64,000 nt of DNA from Beggiatoa leptomitoformis. GTDB taxonomy: Bacteria > Pseudomonadota > Gammaproteobacteria > Beggiatoales > Beggiatoaceae. Positions 45,087 to 56,733 of the stretch are shown in pieces; within the stretch, counting starts at the first letter, position 1; every line of letters begins with the position of its first letter. The notes under the pieces were generated by a model, which saw only the letters and a program-made list of their open reading frames with translations, was not told the origin of the DNA and made no database searches. Location: positions 2,270,261 through 2,334,260 of the forward strand of contig NZ_CP012373.2 in NCBI RefSeq assembly GCF_001305575.3, read 5' to 3'. A program made the position numbers and the translations under genes.

Positions 45087-45911
45087 ATGGCGTTAAAAAA
45101 GATAATCACTATCGCTTTAATAGCTGGGGGAATCGCTTGGGGAGTCTCCATTATGCGTAATCCTTATCGAACCGCGTTACCATTTGGAACGACAGATTTA
45201 TCGTCGATTCAAACACAATTGGATAGATTACCAGAAGACGACCGTGCATTAGTCATTGGTTATGTGGAACGAAGTAATGGAGATGTATTACCTGCTGCTT
45301 TTGCCGACCCTGACATGCCATTTACCGCACGCACAGTGAGTGAAGCTATTGAATTACAAAAAAAATTCCTAGTACAAGAAGCGCAACGAGAAAGTGATTT
45401 GCGTAAGCGAATGGATATTAAAGACAAAGCCCTTGAGCCATTGCGTGCTGCATTGTCAATTCAATTGATAAAGCGTGAAATTGTCGCACGTGAAGACTCC
45501 GCATTTGCACCCAACCCCGCAGGATATCTACAAGACAATTTGCCTAAACATGCTACACGACCTATTAATCCAGCTAATAAAAAAGAGCAGATATTAGTAA
45601 CAACTTATCGCTTAAAAAATACTTCTGATAACACGATTGAAGCCATTAAAGCCAATGTGACTATTTATAAAGCCCATCGCAAATTGATAGATTTTAGTTT
45701 AAGTTTAGATGGTTGTTATCTCGCTGGTCTTCCACAAGATAAACCATTAGTTCCACAAGAAAGCATTGTTTTTCAATGTGGCAATGTAAACAAACCTGTT
45801 ACCCCTGAGAATCGGGCTTATGTTGATATGTCAGAAAATGAATTGGTTGTTGAATGGTATCCCAATTGGATTCGGTTTATTGATGGAAAAGAATTGCAGT
45901 TTAAAGAGTAG
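45087..45911 (+). CDS. Membrane-anchored hypothetical protein
   Basis: A 274-residue protein with an N-terminal membrane anchor or uncleaved signal (ITIALIAGGIAWGVSIM, residues about 6-22), preceded by AAGGATTTATAAT. Residues about 90-125 are a charged helix. Residues about 170-270 look like a beta-sandwich (TYRLKNTSDNTIEAIKANVT, then YKAHRKLIDFSLSLDGCYLAG and VFQCGNVNKPV) that recalls FxLYD/DUF3426-type periplasmic domains, but this is only a resemblance. Two cysteines in this part may form a disulfide. Probably periplasmic and attached to the inner membrane. No neighbour suggests a function. Confidence 0.75.
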   Translation: MALKKIITIALIAGGIAWGVSIMRNPYRTALPFGTTDLSSIQTQLDRLPEDDRALVIGYVERSNGDVLPAAFADPDMPFTARTVSEAIELQKKFLVQEAQRESDLRKRMDIKDKALEPLRAALSIQLIKREIVAREDSAFAPNPAGYLQDNLPKHATRPINPANKKEQILVTTYRLKNTSDNTIEAIKANVTIYKAHRKLIDFSLSLDGCYLAGLPQDKPLVPQESIVFQCGNVNKPVTPENRAYVDMSENELVVEWYPNWIRFIDGKELQFKE

Positions 45912-45963
45912 TTTAGATTGTTTACAAAGACTAACGTAGGGTGCATTAAGGACAGATGTCCGT

Positions 45964-46058
45964 ATAGCTAACGCAACTTAAAAAGCAGCTTAATGTAGGG
46001 TGGAATAGCGTAGCGTATTCCACCCTACAATAATCATTTTGAAGTGCGTTAGCTATAG
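45964..46058. repeat. Nested palindrome, REP/MITE-like element
   Basis: An inner perfect 14-bp inverted repeat, TGTAGGGTGGAATA (45995-46008) / TATTCCACCCTACA (46017-46030), is enclosed by an outer perfect 13-bp inverted repeat, TATAGCTAACGCA (45964-45976) / TGCGTTAGCTATA (46046-46058). A related GTAGGGTGCATTA lies at 45938-45950. The GTAGGGTG motif is common in dispersed intergenic repeats of many proteobacteria, so this is probably a mobile palindromic element with a second one inserted in it. Confidence 0.75.
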
Positions 46059-46086
46059 TAAACACACTATAAAAACGATGCGGAGA

Positions 46087-46113
46087 ATTAGCGGTCCTGT
46101 CAGGACTGCTAAT
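46087..46113. repeat. Second intergenic hairpin (REP-like)
   Basis: An imperfect palindrome, ATTAGC-G-GTCCTG-T-CAGGAC-T-GCTAAT, with one mismatch position and a one-base centre. It has no T-run and lies next to the nested palindrome, so it is more likely another dispersed repeat than a terminator. Confidence 0.6.
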
Positions 46114-46183
46114 CCTAAATTCAAATCACTTTATGGTGCGTTTGCTATATACCATAACGACGGATTTTATAAGTTACTCAAAA

Positions 46184-46218
46184 AAAAGTCCCGTTAGAAT
46201 AAATCTAACGGGACTTTT
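46184..46218 (-). terminator. Terminator of the rpoBC operon
   Basis: A perfect 15-bp stem, AAAAGTCCCGTTAGA (46184-46198) / TCTAACGGGACTTTT (46204-46218), with a 5-base loop, followed on the minus strand by a further run of T. It lies just downstream of rpoC. Confidence 0.93.
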
Positions 46219-46245
46219 AATCTTCAGAATTCCTTATTAAACATC

Positions 46246-49200
46246 TTAAGTTTCTGAAGTATTTTCTGTATTTGTTGTCGCTTCAGGGCTAACGGTTGTG
46301 CTACCTAAGCCTTGCGCTTTGCGCCGTTGTGCACGACGTTCTTCATGATACGCCAAGCCTGTTCCCGCAGGAATTAAACGCCCTACAATCACATTTTCCT
46401 TTAAGCCACGTAAATCATCGTACTTGCCGCTAACTGAGGCTTCCGTCAATACGCGCGTAGTTTCTTGGAAAGAGGCGGCAGAAATAAAGGATTCTGTTGC
46501 CAATGAGGCTTTGGTAATCCCTAATAACATGGGTTCCCAAGTTGATAATGCCTTATCTTCTACACGAACACGTTCATTTTCTTCATATAACTTCGCACGT
46601 TCAATCTGTTCACCCTTGAGTAAACGGGTATCGCCGGGGTCAATAATGGATACTTTACGCAACATTTGACGCACGATAACTTCGATGTGCTTATCATTAA
46701 TTTTTACGCCTTGTAAACGGTAAACTTCCTGCACTTCGTTGACAATGTAACGGGCTAATTCAGCCACGCCAAGCAGACGTAAAATATCATGTGGATTAGG
46801 TGCGCCGTCAACTAACGTTTCACCCTTTTCTACATGCTCCCCTTCGAACACGTTGACATGTCGCCACTTTGGAATGGGAATTTCATATTGTTGCCCATCT
46901 TTAGAGGTGATGATTAAACGTTGTTTCGTCTTGGTATCTTTACCAAAACTAACGGTACCGCTGTATTCTGCCAAAACAGAGGGTTCTTTAGGAATACGCG
47001 CTTCAAACAAGTCCGCGACACGTGGCAAGCCCCCTGTAATATCACGGGTTTTTGAGGACTCTTGCGGTAACCGAGCAATAACATCGCCAACATTCACTGC
47101 TTGCCCATCTTCTACCGTAATAATTGCGCGGGGTGGCAAGAAATATGTTGCGGGAATTTGAGTGCCGATGATGTTTAAATCTTGCCCATCCTCGCTCACT
47201 AATTTCACCATTGGACGCATATCTTTTGCGTTGGACGGACGTTGTTTCGGGTCAGTCACTACAATACTGGTTAAACCCGTGTATTCGTCAGTTTGACGGT
47301 TCACGGTTACCCCTTCAATCACATCTGTAAAATTAATTTTCCCTTTTACTTCAGTGATAATTGGGTGGGTATGGGGGTCCCAACTGGCGACTAATTGTCC
47401 TGCTTCCACAGGATCACCATCACGAATAGTGAACACCGCACCGTAAGGCACTTTGTAGCGTTCACGCTCGCGTCCATTATCGTCTTGTATGGCTAACTCA
47501 CCTGACCGAGAAACGGCAACAACTCGCGCGACTCCTTCAGCGTTTTGTTGCTCAACGGTTTTGATGTTGTGAAGTTTCGCAATCCCTTTCGCCTTCACTT
47601 CAATATTGTTGATGGCAACAGCTCGAGAAGCAGCCCCCCCAATATGGAAGGTACGCATGGTGAGCTGTGTACCGGGTTCACCAATAGATTGTGCGGCAAT
47701 AACGCCAACCGCTTCGCCCATATTGACAAGATGCCCACGCCCTAAATCACGTCCATAGCAATGGGCGCAAATACCATAACGGGCTTCGCAACTGATGGCG
47801 GAACGAACTTTAACGCGGTCTATCCCTAAAGCGTCGAGTTTTTCTACCCAAGTTTCGTCTAAGAGCGTGCCACGTTTGACGACGGCTTCTTCTTGTTCAG
47901 GAACAAAAATATCTTCAGCAACAATCCGTCCTAATACCCGTTCACGCAAGGGTTCGACTACATCGCCCCCTTCAATTAATGGGGTCATTTCTAAACCATT
48001 ATGTGTGCCACAGTCTTTTTCTAAAATCACTAAGTCTTGTGCAACATCCACTAAACGACGGGTTAAGTAACCTGAGTTTGCAGTTTTTAACGCGGTATCT
48101 GCTAAGCCTTTCCGCGCGCCGTGAGTGGAGATAAAGTATTGTAAAACATCCAAACCTTCACGGAAGTTTGCCGTAATGGGCGTTTCAATGATAGAGCCGT
48201 CAGGCTTTGCCATTAACCCCCGCATCCCAGCTAATTGCCGAATCTGCGCGGCAGAACCCCGCGCCCCAGAGTCCGCCATCATATAGATGGAGTTGAAAGA
48301 ACGTTGCAGTTTTACTTTGCTTGTATCTTTATCTACAACAATATTGCCGTCTAAGTCTTTAACGGGTTCGTCTGCCAACTTGGTCATCATGGCTTTTGCC
48401 AATTTGTCATTGGTACGTGACCAAATATCGATAACTTTGTTGTAACGTTCACCATCAGTGATTAAACCTGAGGCATATTGGTTTTGAATTTCTGTTACTT
48501 CTCTTTCTGCGGACGAAATAATTCCCGGTTTTTCATCAGGAATGACCATGTCTTTAATCCCAATGGAAATCCCCGCACGGGTTGCAAAAGAAAATCCCGT
48601 GTACATCAAACGGTCAGCAAAAACAACGGTATCTTTTAAGCCAACACGGCGATAGCTGGTATTAATCAGTTTAGAAATCGCTTTTTTGCTTAAGTCGCAA
48701 TCAACAACAGAGAAGGGCAAGCCTTCAGGGATGATTTCAGATAATAAGGCACGTCCGACCGTCGTTTTACGCAACACCGTTCTTTCTACGCGCGCGCCTT
48801 TTTCATCAAAGAGGACTTCTTTAATCCGCACTTGAATTTCGGCTTGTAAAGCAACGACTCGATTTTCATAGGCACGATGCACTTCATCAACGTCGGCGAA
48901 TTTCATACCTTCACCCAGCGCATTCACACGCAAGCGGGTCATATAGTACAAGCCTAGTACCACGTCCTGTGAAGGAACAATAATAGGTTCACCATTCGCA
49001 GGTGATAAGACGTTGTTAGAAGACATCATTAAAGCACGTGCTTCTAATTGTGCCTCAATGGATAAGGGAACATGGACGGCCATTTGGTCGCCGTCGAAGT
49101 CGGCATTAAAGGCGGTACATACCAGCGGATGCAGTTGAATCGCTTTCCCTTCAATCAAAACAGGCTCAAAGGCTTGAATCCCTAAACGGTGCAGGGTTGG

Positions 49201-50478
49201 TGCGCGGTTGAGTAATACAGGATGTTCACGAATGACTTCTTCTAATACATCCCACACTTCAGGGCCTTCGCGCTCCACCATTTTCTTAGCGGCTTTAATC
49301 GTTGTCGCTAAACCACGCAATTCTAATTTGCCGAAGACAAAAGGCTTGAAGAGTTCCAACGCCATTTTTTTCGGCAACCCGCATTGATGCAGGCGCAGGG
49401 TAGGGCCGACCACGATAACGGAACGACCAGAGTAGTCGACGCGTTTACCGAGTAAGTTTTGACGGAAACGCCCTTGTTTCCCTTTAATCATGTCAGCAAG
49501 GGATTTTAAAGGCAGTTTGTTCGTGCCTGTAATCGCGCGCCCACGCCGTCCGTTGTCTAACAGTGCGTCGACGGCTTCTTGTAACATGCGTTTTTCGTTA
49601 CGCACGATAATGTCAGGCGCGTTTAAGTCGAGCAGCCGTTTTAAACGGTTGTTACGGTTAATAACACGACGATATAAATCGTTTAAGTCAGAAGTCGCAA
49701 AACGCCCACCATCTAAGGGAACTAAAGGACGTAATTCAGGTGGTAACACGGGTAAGACTTTTAAAACCATCCATTCAGGGCGGTTGCCTGAGTGTAGGAA
49801 GGATTCAATCAGTTTTAAGCGTTTGTTGAGCTTTTTGATTTTGGTATCGGAGTTTGTGCCATTAATTTCTTCGCGTAAGCGGTTGACTTCTCCCGCTAAA
49901 TCTAGGGTACGAAGTAATTCATAAATGGCTTCCGCACCCATGCGTGCGTCAAATTCGTCGCCATGTTCTTCTAAGGCATCTAAATATTGCTCTTCTGTCA
50001 GTAATTGACCGCGTTCTAAAGAGGTTAAACCGGGTTCAATAACAACGTAGGCTTCAAAATAGAGAATACGTTCAATGTCACGCAGAGTTAAGTCTAAAAT
50101 CAAGCCCATGCGAGAGGGTAAAGATTTTAAGTACCAAATATGCGCGACAGGGCTGGCTAATTCGATGTGTCCCATGCGTTCGCGACGGACTTTGGCTTGG
50201 GTAACTTCCACGCCGCATTTTTCGCAAACAACACCACGATGTTTTAAGCGTTTGTATTTGCCGCATAAGCATTCGTAATCTTTGACAGGTCCGAAGATTT
50301 TTGCGCAAAACAATCCATCCCGCTCAGGTTTAAATGTGCGGTAGTTGATGGTTTCTGGTTTTTTGACTTCCCCATAAGACCAAGAGCGAATTTTCTCGGG
50401 GGAGGCTAGACCGATACAAATGCGGTCAAATTCTTCTATATGCCCTTGGCTGTTCAACAAATTCATTAAATCTTTCAA
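46246..50478 (-). CDS. rpoC: RNA polymerase beta' subunit
   Basis: The catalytic beta' subunit of RNA polymerase, 1,410 residues from the proposed start, close to E. coli RpoC. I chose the TTG at 50478 because the family begins with M-K-D-L, matched by (M)[18 protein letters not shown] here, and because GGAG lies 7 nt upstream. An ATG at 50526 would add 16 residues and has no ribosome-binding site. The N-terminal zinc-binding cysteines ([20 protein letters not shown]) are intact. The active-site Mg-binding motif [12 protein letters not shown], the bridge-helix/trigger-loop region ([22 protein letters not shown]) and the second zinc site ([16 protein letters not shown]) are also intact. It follows rpoB by 117 bases and ends at a strong terminator. 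Confidence 0.97.
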   Translation of the reverse strand: MKDLMNLLNSQGHIEEFDRICIGLASPEKIRSWSYGEVKKPETINYRTFKPERDGLFCAKIFGPVKDYECLCGKYKRLKHRGVVCEKCGVEVTQAKVRRERMGHIELASPVAHIWYLKSLPSRMGLILDLTLRDIERILYFEAYVVIEPGLTSLERGQLLTEEQYLDALEEHGDEFDARMGAEAIYELLRTLDLAGEVNRLREEINGTNSDTKIKKLNKRLKLIESFLHSGNRPEWMVLKVLPVLPPELRPLVPLDGGRFATSDLNDLYRRVINRNNRLKRLLDLNAPDIIVRNEKRMLQEAVDALLDNGRRGRAITGTNKLPLKSLADMIKGKQGRFRQNLLGKRVDYSGRSVIVVGPTLRLHQCGLPKKMALELFKPFVFGKLELRGLATTIKAAKKMVEREGPEVWDVLEEVIREHPVLLNRAPTLHRLGIQAFEPVLIEGKAIQLHPLVCTAFNADFDGDQMAVHVPLSIEAQLEARALMMSSNNVLSPANGEPIIVPSQDVVLGLYYMTRLRVNALGEGMKFADVDEVHRAYENRVVALQAEIQVRIKEVLFDEKGARVERTVLRKTTVGRALLSEIIPEGLPFSVVDCDLSKKAISKLINTSYRRVGLKDTVVFADRLMYTGFSFATRAGISIGIKDMVIPDEKPGIISSAEREVTEIQNQYASGLITDGERYNKVIDIWSRTNDKLAKAMMTKLADEPVKDLDGNIVVDKDTSKVKLQRSFNSIYMMADSGARGSAAQIRQLAGMRGLMAKPDGSIIETPITANFREGLDVLQYFISTHGARKGLADTALKTANSGYLTRRLVDVAQDLVILEKDCGTHNGLEMTPLIEGGDVVEPLRERVLGRIVAEDIFVPEQEEAVVKRGTLLDETWVEKLDALGIDRVKVRSAISCEARYGICAHCYGRDLGRGHLVNMGEAVGVIAAQSIGEPGTQLTMRTFHIGGAASRAVAINNIEVKAKGIAKLHNIKTVEQQNAEGVARVVAVSRSGELAIQDDNGRERERYKVPYGAVFTIRDGDPVEAGQLVASWDPHTHPIITEVKGKINFTDVIEGVTVNRQTDEYTGLTSIVVTDPKQRPSNAKDMRPMVKLVSEDGQDLNIIGTQIPATYFLPPRAIITVEDGQAVNVGDVIARLPQESSKTRDITGGLPRVADLFEARIPKEPSVLAEYSGTVSFGKDTKTKQRLIITSKDGQQYEIPIPKWRHVNVFEGEHVEKGETLVDGAPNPHDILRLLGVAELARYIVNEVQEVYRLQGVKINDKHIEVIVRQMLRKVSIIDPGDTRLLKGEQIERAKLYEENERVRVEDKALSTWEPMLLGITKASLATESFISAASFQETTRVLTEASVSGKYDDLRGLKENVIVGRLIPAGTGLAYHEERRAQRRKAQGLGSTTVSPEATTNTENTSET

Positions 50479-50595
50479 GGTCGTTCTCCGCTTGCAGAAT
50501 TCTGGAGGTGGGCGGTGTGCTGTCATTTATGCAGTCTTTTTTGACTATAAATCCGCACAAAACCGCCCATGATTCATAAACGTACCGTATTCGTA

Positions 50596-53500
50596 CTAAT
50601 TGTTTTGCTCTAACTCCATATCAATTCCCAATGAGCGAATTTCCTTCACTAATACATTAAAGGACTCTGGCATCCCCGCTTCCATACGGTGGTCGCCATC
50701 AACGATGTTTTTGTACATCTTTGTCCGTCCATTTACGTCGTCTGATTTGACGGTCAGCATTTCTTGCAAGGTGTAGGCCGCACCATAGGCTTCCAACGCC
50801 CAGACTTCCATTTCCCCGAAACGTTGTCCCCCGAATTGGGCTTTACCGCCTAAAGGTTGTTGGGTAACAAGGCTGTAAGGCCCTGTAGAACGGGCGTGCA
50901 TCTTGTCATCAACTAAGTGGTTGAGTTTGAGCATGTACATGTAGCCGACGGTGACTTCACGTTCAAAGGCTTCGCCTGTCCGTCCGTCATACAGCACGGT
51001 TTGTCCTGTTATGGGCAGGTTTGCCAGTTCTAACATGGCTTGAATTTCATTTTCGCTTGCCCCGTCGAAAACAGGGGTTGCGGTGGGTACGCCTTTACGA
51101 AGATTTTTCGCTAATTCAATAATTTCATCATCGGTAAATGACGCTAAATCTTCTGTCTTACCACCTGTCGTATTATAGACTTTGTGTAAGAATTCGCGGA
51201 TTTCTGCAACGGTCGCGCGTTGATGGGCTTTTAACATATTGTCAATGCGTTCACCAATGCCTTTTGCTGCCCAGCCTAAGTGGGTTTCTAACACCTGTCC
51301 AATGTTCATCCGTGACGGCACACCCAGTGGGTTTAAGACGATGTCCACAGGACGACCATCTTTCCGATAGGGCATGTCTTCAACGGGGACAATCATGGAG
51401 ACAACCCCTTTATTGCCATGGCGACCTGCCATCTTGTCACCCGGTTGTACCCGACGTTTCACTGCAAGATAAACTTTCACCATTTTTAGGACACCGGGGG
51501 CAAGGTCATCACCGGCCGCGAGCTTTTTGCGTTTTTCTTCAAACGCTTCGTCGGCACGCTTCCGTTCTTGTTCCAGAATGTCTTTAGATAGTTCCAGTTG
51601 TTCTTGTACAGCGGGTTCTTGCAGGTTGATTTCAAACCATTGTTCACGATTCAGCGTAATTAGGTATTCTTTGCTGATGGGTTTATGAGAATCTAGACCT
51701 TTAGGTCCGCTGATTGCTTTGTGCCCAATCAGAATTTTTTCTAACCGTTGATAAGTATCATCTTCCAGAATACGGAACTTATCGCGTAAGTCTTTGCGAA
51801 CCTTTTCTAATTCTGAGTGGTCAATCTGTTTGGCGCGTTCGTCTTTTTCCACGCTGTCACGGGTAAAGACTTGTACATCAATGACCGTGCCATAAGTTCC
51901 TGAAGAAACACGTAATGAGGTGTCTTTTACATCGGAGGCTTTTTCGCCAAAGATAGCACGTAACAGTTTTTCTTCTGGGGTGAGTTGCGTTTCGCCTTTA
52001 GGCGTTACTTTACCAACCAGAATATCGCCGGGACGGACTTCTGCACCAATATAAACAATCCCCGAAGCGTCCAGCTTATTCAGCGCAGCCTCGCTGACGT
52101 TGGGAATATCAGAGGTGATTTCCTCTGGTCCTAGTTTGGTATCTCGCGCCATACAACTCAATTCTACAATGTGAATTGAGGTGAAACGGTCTTCTTCAAC
52201 CACCCGTTCGGAAATGAGAATCGAGTCTTCAAAGTTGTATCCATTCCAAGGCATGAAGGCAACGAGCATGTTTTGTCCTAAGGCTAATTCCCCCATGTCG
52301 GTGGAAGGACCATCGGCTAACACATCACCTTTTGCAATTATATCGCCCGGTTTGACTAAAGGACGTTGATTAATACATGTATTTTGGTTAGAGCGCACGT
52401 ATTTAGTGAAGTTGTAAATATCAACCCCTGCTTCACCGGGTTCTGTTTCACCGTCGTTTACTCGCACCACAACACGCGCCGCGTCAACAGAGTCAACAAT
52501 ACCACCGCGTTCTGCTGCAACAGCAACCCCCGAGTCAATCGCAACCGTGCGTTCAATGCCTGTGCCAACTAGCGGTTTTTCTGCCCGTAAGGTAGGAACT
52601 GCTTGACGTTGCATGTTAGAACCCATTAACGCACGGTTTGCGTCATCGTGTTCTAAGAAGGGAATTAAGGCCGCAGCAACGGAAACAATTTGCATGGGCG
52701 ATACGTCCATGTATTGCACACTGTCTTTTAAAACTAAGGTAAATTCGTTTTTGTGTCTGGCGGTTACATGTTCTTCAATAAATCGCCCTTCTGCATCCAG
52801 CGTAGAATTTGCTTGCGCAATGACGAAGTTACCTTCTTCAATCGCAGAGAGGTAATCTACCTTATTGGTAACTTTGCCATCCTCCACACGACGATAAGGT
52901 GTTTCTAAAAAGCCGTATTCATTTGTACGGGCAAACACGGAAAGGGAATTAATCAAACCGATGTTTGGCCCTTCAGGGGTTTCAATTGGACACACACGCC
53001 CATAATGCGTAGGATGCACGTCGCGGACTTCAAAGCCTGCGCGTTCACGAGTCAACCCGCCCGGCCCTAAGGCGGAAACACGGCGTTTATGCGTGACTTC
53101 GGACAATGGATTATTTTGATCCATGAATTGGGAGAGTTGGCTAGAACCAAAAAACTCACGAATGGCCGCAGAAACAGGTTTCGCGTTAATAAGTTCTTGC
53201 GGCATCATATTTTCTGATTCCGCTAAGGATAAACGTTCTTTTACCGCCCGTTCAACGCGCACTAAACCAATACGGAATTGATTTTCTGCCATTTCCCCAA
53301 CGCTACGAATGCGACGATTGCCTAAATGGTCAATGTCATCAACCGTACCGTTGCCATTACGAATATCAATCAACGTGCGTAAAACCGCTAAGATGTCATC
53401 TGTGGATAACACGCCTGAGCCGATTAATTCATCACGTCCAACACGGCGGTTAAATTTCATCCGTCCAACAGCGGATAAATCATAACGGTCTTCAGAGAAA

Positions 53501-54693
53501 AATAGACTCTGGAATAGCGTCTCTGCGGATTCTGCTGTAGGCGGTTCACCAGGACGCATCATGCGATAAATTTCGTAATGCGCTTCTAAGGGGGTTGTTG
53601 CCGTATCTAATCGCAAGGTATCAGAGAGGTAAGGACCACGGTCTAAGTCGTTAATATACAGGGTGTTAAACTTACGAATTTGATGCTCACGTAATAAGCG
53701 AATAATATCAGCCGTGATTTCCTCATTTGCTTTGATAATGAGTTTACCATCACTGCCATTAATATCATGGGCAATCACTTTGCCAAATAGGTAATCATCA
53801 GGAACAGGCAAGGAGGTAATATTGGCTTTTTCTAGTTGTTTAATGTGTTTTGCAGTAATACGTCGGCCTGTTTCAACCACCAGTTGCCCTTCGGTGTCAC
53901 GAATGTCAAAACTGGCTAATTCACCTCGTAACCGATCGGCAACAAGGGCAAAAGAAAACTGGTCTTTGTCTGTGCTATAACTGAAGTTATTAGTTTCAAA
54001 AAACATTTCTAGCATTTGTTGGTTGTTAAACCCTAACGCACGCAACAAAATACTAACAGGCAACTTACGTCGTCTGTCAATTCGCACAAAAATACAATCT
54101 TTGTGGTCAAACTCAAAATCTAGCCATGAACCACGATAAGGAATCACCCGTGCTGCATACAGGAACTTACCTGATGAGTGTGTTTTTCCCTTGTCATGGT
54201 CAAAAAATACACCTGGAGAACGGTGTAATTGGGACACAATCACCCGCTCAGTGCCATTAATGACAAACGTGCCATTATTGGTCATTAGTGGCAGTTCGCC
54301 CATGTAAACTTCTTGTTCTTTAATATCTTTAATGCTGCGGGTTTTGGTATCTTTCGCTTCCTTGTCGTATAACATCAAACGGACTTTAACCCGTAAAGAA
54401 GCAGCAAATGTCATTCCGCGCACTTGACATTCTTTCACATCAAACAATGGTTTACCTAAACGGTAACTGACATATTCTAACGCGGCATTACCCGAGTAAC
54501 TAACTATGGGAAATACAGATTTAAAGGCAGCATGTAATCCGATACTGGTTCTTTGCTCAGGAAGGGTGTCTTTCTGGAGGAAAGTGCGGTAGGATTCAAG
54601 CTGGATGGCAAGCAGATAAGGAATATCCAATATCTTTGGCAGTTTACCGAAGCTCTTGCGGATGCGCTTTTTCTCAGTGAAAGAGTAAGTCAT
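50596..54693 (-). CDS. rpoB: RNA polymerase beta subunit
   Basis: The 1,365-residue beta subunit, slightly longer than the E. coli protein (1,342). It starts [18 protein letters not shown] with GGGAG upstream. The rifampicin-binding cluster is of wild-type sequence ([19 protein letters not shown], then [20 protein letters not shown]), so no resistance substitution is visible. [13 protein letters not shown] and [13 protein letters not shown] are the expected catalytic-region signatures. Expression is probably reduced relative to the ribosomal genes by the hairpin in the rplL-rpoB gap. Confidence 0.97.
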   Translation of the reverse strand: MTYSFTEKKRIRKSFGKLPKILDIPYLLAIQLESYRTFLQKDTLPEQRTSIGLHAAFKSVFPIVSYSGNAALEYVSYRLGKPLFDVKECQVRGMTFAASLRVKVRLMLYDKEAKDTKTRSIKDIKEQEVYMGELPLMTNNGTFVINGTERVIVSQLHRSPGVFFDHDKGKTHSSGKFLYAARVIPYRGSWLDFEFDHKDCIFVRIDRRRKLPVSILLRALGFNNQQMLEMFFETNNFSYSTDKDQFSFALVADRLRGELASFDIRDTEGQLVVETGRRITAKHIKQLEKANITSLPVPDDYLFGKVIAHDINGSDGKLIIKANEEITADIIRLLREHQIRKFNTLYINDLDRGPYLSDTLRLDTATTPLEAHYEIYRMMRPGEPPTAESAETLFQSLFFSEDRYDLSAVGRMKFNRRVGRDELIGSGVLSTDDILAVLRTLIDIRNGNGTVDDIDHLGNRRIRSVGEMAENQFRIGLVRVERAVKERLSLAESENMMPQELINAKPVSAAIREFFGSSQLSQFMDQNNPLSEVTHKRRVSALGPGGLTRERAGFEVRDVHPTHYGRVCPIETPEGPNIGLINSLSVFARTNEYGFLETPYRRVEDGKVTNKVDYLSAIEEGNFVIAQANSTLDAEGRFIEEHVTARHKNEFTLVLKDSVQYMDVSPMQIVSVAAALIPFLEHDDANRALMGSNMQRQAVPTLRAEKPLVGTGIERTVAIDSGVAVAAERGGIVDSVDAARVVVRVNDGETEPGEAGVDIYNFTKYVRSNQNTCINQRPLVKPGDIIAKGDVLADGPSTDMGELALGQNMLVAFMPWNGYNFEDSILISERVVEEDRFTSIHIVELSCMARDTKLGPEEITSDIPNVSEAALNKLDASGIVYIGAEVRPGDILVGKVTPKGETQLTPEEKLLRAIFGEKASDVKDTSLRVSSGTYGTVIDVQVFTRDSVEKDERAKQIDHSELEKVRKDLRDKFRILEDDTYQRLEKILIGHKAISGPKGLDSHKPISKEYLITLNREQWFEINLQEPAVQEQLELSKDILEQERKRADEAFEEKRKKLAAGDDLAPGVLKMVKVYLAVKRRVQPGDKMAGRHGNKGVVSMIVPVEDMPYRKDGRPVDIVLNPLGVPSRMNIGQVLETHLGWAAKGIGERIDNMLKAHQRATVAEIREFLHKVYNTTGGKTEDLASFTDDEIIELAKNLRKGVPTATPVFDGASENEIQAMLELANLPITGQTVLYDGRTGEAFEREVTVGYMYMLKLNHLVDDKMHARSTGPYSLVTQQPLGGKAQFGGQRFGEMEVWALEAYGAAYTLQEMLTVKSDDVNGRTKMYKNIVDGDHRMEAGMPESFNVLVKEIRSLGIDMELEQNN

Positions 54694-54773
54694 GGGGACT
54701 CCCGGTTGACCATAAGAATGATGAAAAGATTCAATTGAATCACCTCATCAAAATGATAGGCTAGCACTAACAG

Positions 54774-54804
54774 AAAAAGGCCGGTAACGTAAGGGTCACC
54801 AGCC
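54774..54804 (-). terminator. Attenuator in the rplL-rpoB gap
   Basis: On the minus strand GGCTGGTGA and TTACCGGCC pair with two wobbles (plus coordinates 54796-54804 and 54779-54787), followed by TTTTT. It lies 81 bases before rpoB. A partial terminator at this place is known in E. coli, where it sets the ratio of ribosomal protein to polymerase transcripts; the same role is inferred here. Confidence 0.75.
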
Positions 54805-54869
54805 GTTTATTTTATCACGACGTAGCAAATAGTCTGTACGCCTTCACAAGCGAAAACTGCCAATCAATA

Positions 54870-55247
54870 TTACTTGATATCGACAGCTGCGCCGGCTTCT
54901 TCAAGTTCTTTCTTAATTTTTGCGGCTTCATCTTTAGAGACCGCTTCTTTAACTGTAGCGGGTACGGCTTCAACGAGGTCTTTCGCTTCTTTCAGACCCA
55001 AACCAGTAATACCACGAATGGTTTTGATCACGCCGACTTTGTTGGCTCCGAAACTGGTCATGATGACGTTGAATTCGGTTTGTTCTTCAGCAACAGGCGC
55101 AGCAGCAGCGGCTGTTGGTGCAGCAACTGCAACAGCAGCGGCAGCGGAAACACCAAACTTCTCTTCCATTGCTTTGATTAAATCAACAACTTCCATCACT
55201 GTCATGTTGGAAATAGTTTCTAAAATATCGTCCTTAGATACGGCCAT
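54870..55247 (-). CDS. rplL: 50S ribosomal protein L7/L12
   Basis: A 125-residue stalk protein that recruits translation factors to the ribosome. The N-terminal dimerisation domain ([20 protein letters not shown]) is followed by an Ala-rich flexible hinge (about 35-55). The C-terminal factor-binding domain contains [20 protein letters not shown]. The alanine-rich hinge and the length are typical. It is cotranscribed with rplJ, 67 bases upstream. Confidence 0.97.
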   Translation of the reverse strand: MAVSKDDILETISNMTVMEVVDLIKAMEEKFGVSAAAAVAVAAPTAAAAAPVAEEQTEFNVIMTSFGANKVGVIKTIRGITGLGLKEAKDLVEAVPATVKEAVSKDEAAKIKKELEEAGAAVDIK

Positions 55248-55314
55248 TGTAAACTCCTAAAACTATACTCTACAAAAAGAGAACAGTATTGAATAATAAA
55301 GTAAATTGATAAAC

Positions 55315-55842
55315 TTAAGCGGCTTCTTTGCTGTCGCGTATCGCTGCAACTGTACGCACCATTTTGGCGTGAGGCTCTGCCAAGGTACGGACAAATTTGG
55401 TAATCGGGGCTTGCATGACTGACATGAGGCTGGCAATGGCTTCGTCGCGTGTGGGGAGTTTTGCAACTTTATCTAAATCTTCTGCCCCAAACAATTGCCC
55501 ACCAATTGCAACTCCTTTAACTACCATTTTTTGGTTAGTTTTCAGGAAATCTCTGAACACTCTTGCAGGTGCGCCGGGGTCTTCACCAGAAAGTGCAAGG
55601 ATAACGGGTCCTTTTAGCACTTCTTGAATACATTTGAGTGAAGTTCCTTCAACAGCGCGACGTGCTAACGTGTTTTTAATGACGCGGACATAGACATCAG
55701 CCTTGCGTGCGTCAACACGTAATTTAGTGAGTTCAGCGACAGTCATACCACGATATTCAGCGACAACGGCGGAATGTGCTTTAACAGCAACTTCAGATAC
55801 TTCCGCGATGATGGCTTGCTTATCTTCAAGCTTAAGCGGCAT
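55315..55842 (-). CDS. rplJ: 50S ribosomal protein L10
   Basis: A 175-residue protein that forms the base of the ribosomal stalk, binding 23S rRNA with its N-terminal domain (VAEYRGMTVAELTKLRVDAR) and L7/L12 dimers with its C-terminal helix. The length is that of gammaproteobacterial L10 plus about ten residues. A good ribosome-binding site (CAGGAGATTAAGC) precedes the ATG. The 184-base gap upstream probably holds the autoregulatory leader. Confidence 0.97.
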   Translation of the reverse strand: MPLKLEDKQAIIAEVSEVAVKAHSAVVAEYRGMTVAELTKLRVDARKADVYVRVIKNTLARRAVEGTSLKCIQEVLKGPVILALSGEDPGAPARVFRDFLKTNQKMVVKGVAIGGQLFGAEDLDKVAKLPTRDEAIASLMSVMQAPITKFVRTLAEPHAKMVRTVAAIRDSKEAA

Positions 55843-56026
55843 TGCTTAATCTCCTGGTTTGGTTTTTTATCTTCAATTTCTAACCTAAAAAGTAGGTTAA
55901 AAACTGAACATACCAGCAAAAACCTAATGGAATTTGCCGTCTGCGTAGGTTTTATTAAGTCGGATGACACCTACGGTCTTTGACGGCCACTGACTTGGAT
56001 TTATTCAGCAGCCGAAAGCCTGTTAC
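55843..56026 (-). promoter_or_regulatory. Probable L10 leader between rplA and rplJ
   Basis: The gap carries two visible stems on the transcript: CGTAGGT/ACCTACG (plus coordinates 55944-55950 and 55969-55975) and AACCTA/TAGGTT (about 55880-55900). In many bacteria L10, complexed with L7/L12, binds an mRNA leader here to repress its own translation. Assignment rests on position and hairpins, not on a covariance match. Confidence 0.5.
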
Positions 56027-56731
56027 TTATTGGACAGTGTTTACTAGTGTATTTTGATCAATGAGTAATCCAGGACCCATTGTGCTGGAAACGGTAATCC
56101 GTTTCACATAGACACCTTTTGCGGTACTGGGTTTAATCTTATTTAAATCATTTAACAGTGCTTGTAAATTTTCTTTTAATGCATTGCCATCAAAAGAAAC
56201 TTTACCAATGGTGCAATGGATAATGCCTGCTTTGTCTGTACGGTAACGCACTTGACCTGCTTTGGCGTTTTTAACAGCACCCGCAACATCAGGGGTAACT
56301 GTACCTACTTTAGGGTTGGGCATTAATCCACGTGGACCTAAAATTTGTCCTAATTGTCCAACGACGCGCATTGCATCAGGAGAAGCAATGACAACATCAA
56401 AATCCATCACGCCACCCTTAATTTGTGCAGCTAAATCATCGAACCCAACAATGTCAGCACCTGCGGCACGCGCGGCATCAGCAGCAGCACCTTGAGCGAA
56501 CACAGCAACACGCACGGTGTTACCTGTTCCGTTAGGCAGAACAGTAGAGCTACGAACAACTTGGTCTGATTTACGGGGGTCAACACCTAAGTTAACGCTC
56601 ACATCAACAGACTCAACAAACTTTACAGGGGGTAAAGATTTTAAAAAATCAAAAGCATCTAGCACAGCATATTGCTTGCCAGGTTGCAATTTTTCTTGAA
56701 TTGCTTTTTGTCTTTTAGATAGCTTTGCCAT
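56027..56731 (-). CDS. rplA: 50S ribosomal protein L1
   Basis: A 234-residue protein of the L1 stalk, the same length as in E. coli. It starts [15 protein letters not shown]. Characteristic segments are [25 protein letters not shown]-type [16 protein letters not shown] and [18 protein letters not shown]1 also represses the L11-L1 mRNA in E. coli. The start follows the rplK stop by two bases, indicating tight translational coupling. Confidence 0.97.
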   Translation of the reverse strand: MAKLSKRQKAIQEKLQPGKQYAVLDAFDFLKSLPPVKFVESVDVSVNLGVDPRKSDQVVRSSTVLPNGTGNTVRVAVFAQGAAADAARAAGADIVGFDDLAAQIKGGVMDFDVVIASPDAMRVVGQLGQILGPRGLMPNPKVGTVTPDVAGAVKNAKAGQVRYRTDKAGIIHCTIGKVSFDGNALKENLQALLNDLNKIKPSTAKGVYVKRITVSSTMGPGLLIDQNTLVNTVQ

Positions 56732-56733
56732 GT

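Noticed and set aside
51138..51587. Plus-strand ORF of 149 residues inside rpoB
   Set aside because: Antisense shadow of a conserved essential gene; no start signal.
54874..55260. Plus-strand ORF of 128 residues opposite rplL
   Set aside because: Antisense shadow of the alanine-rich L7/L12 gene.
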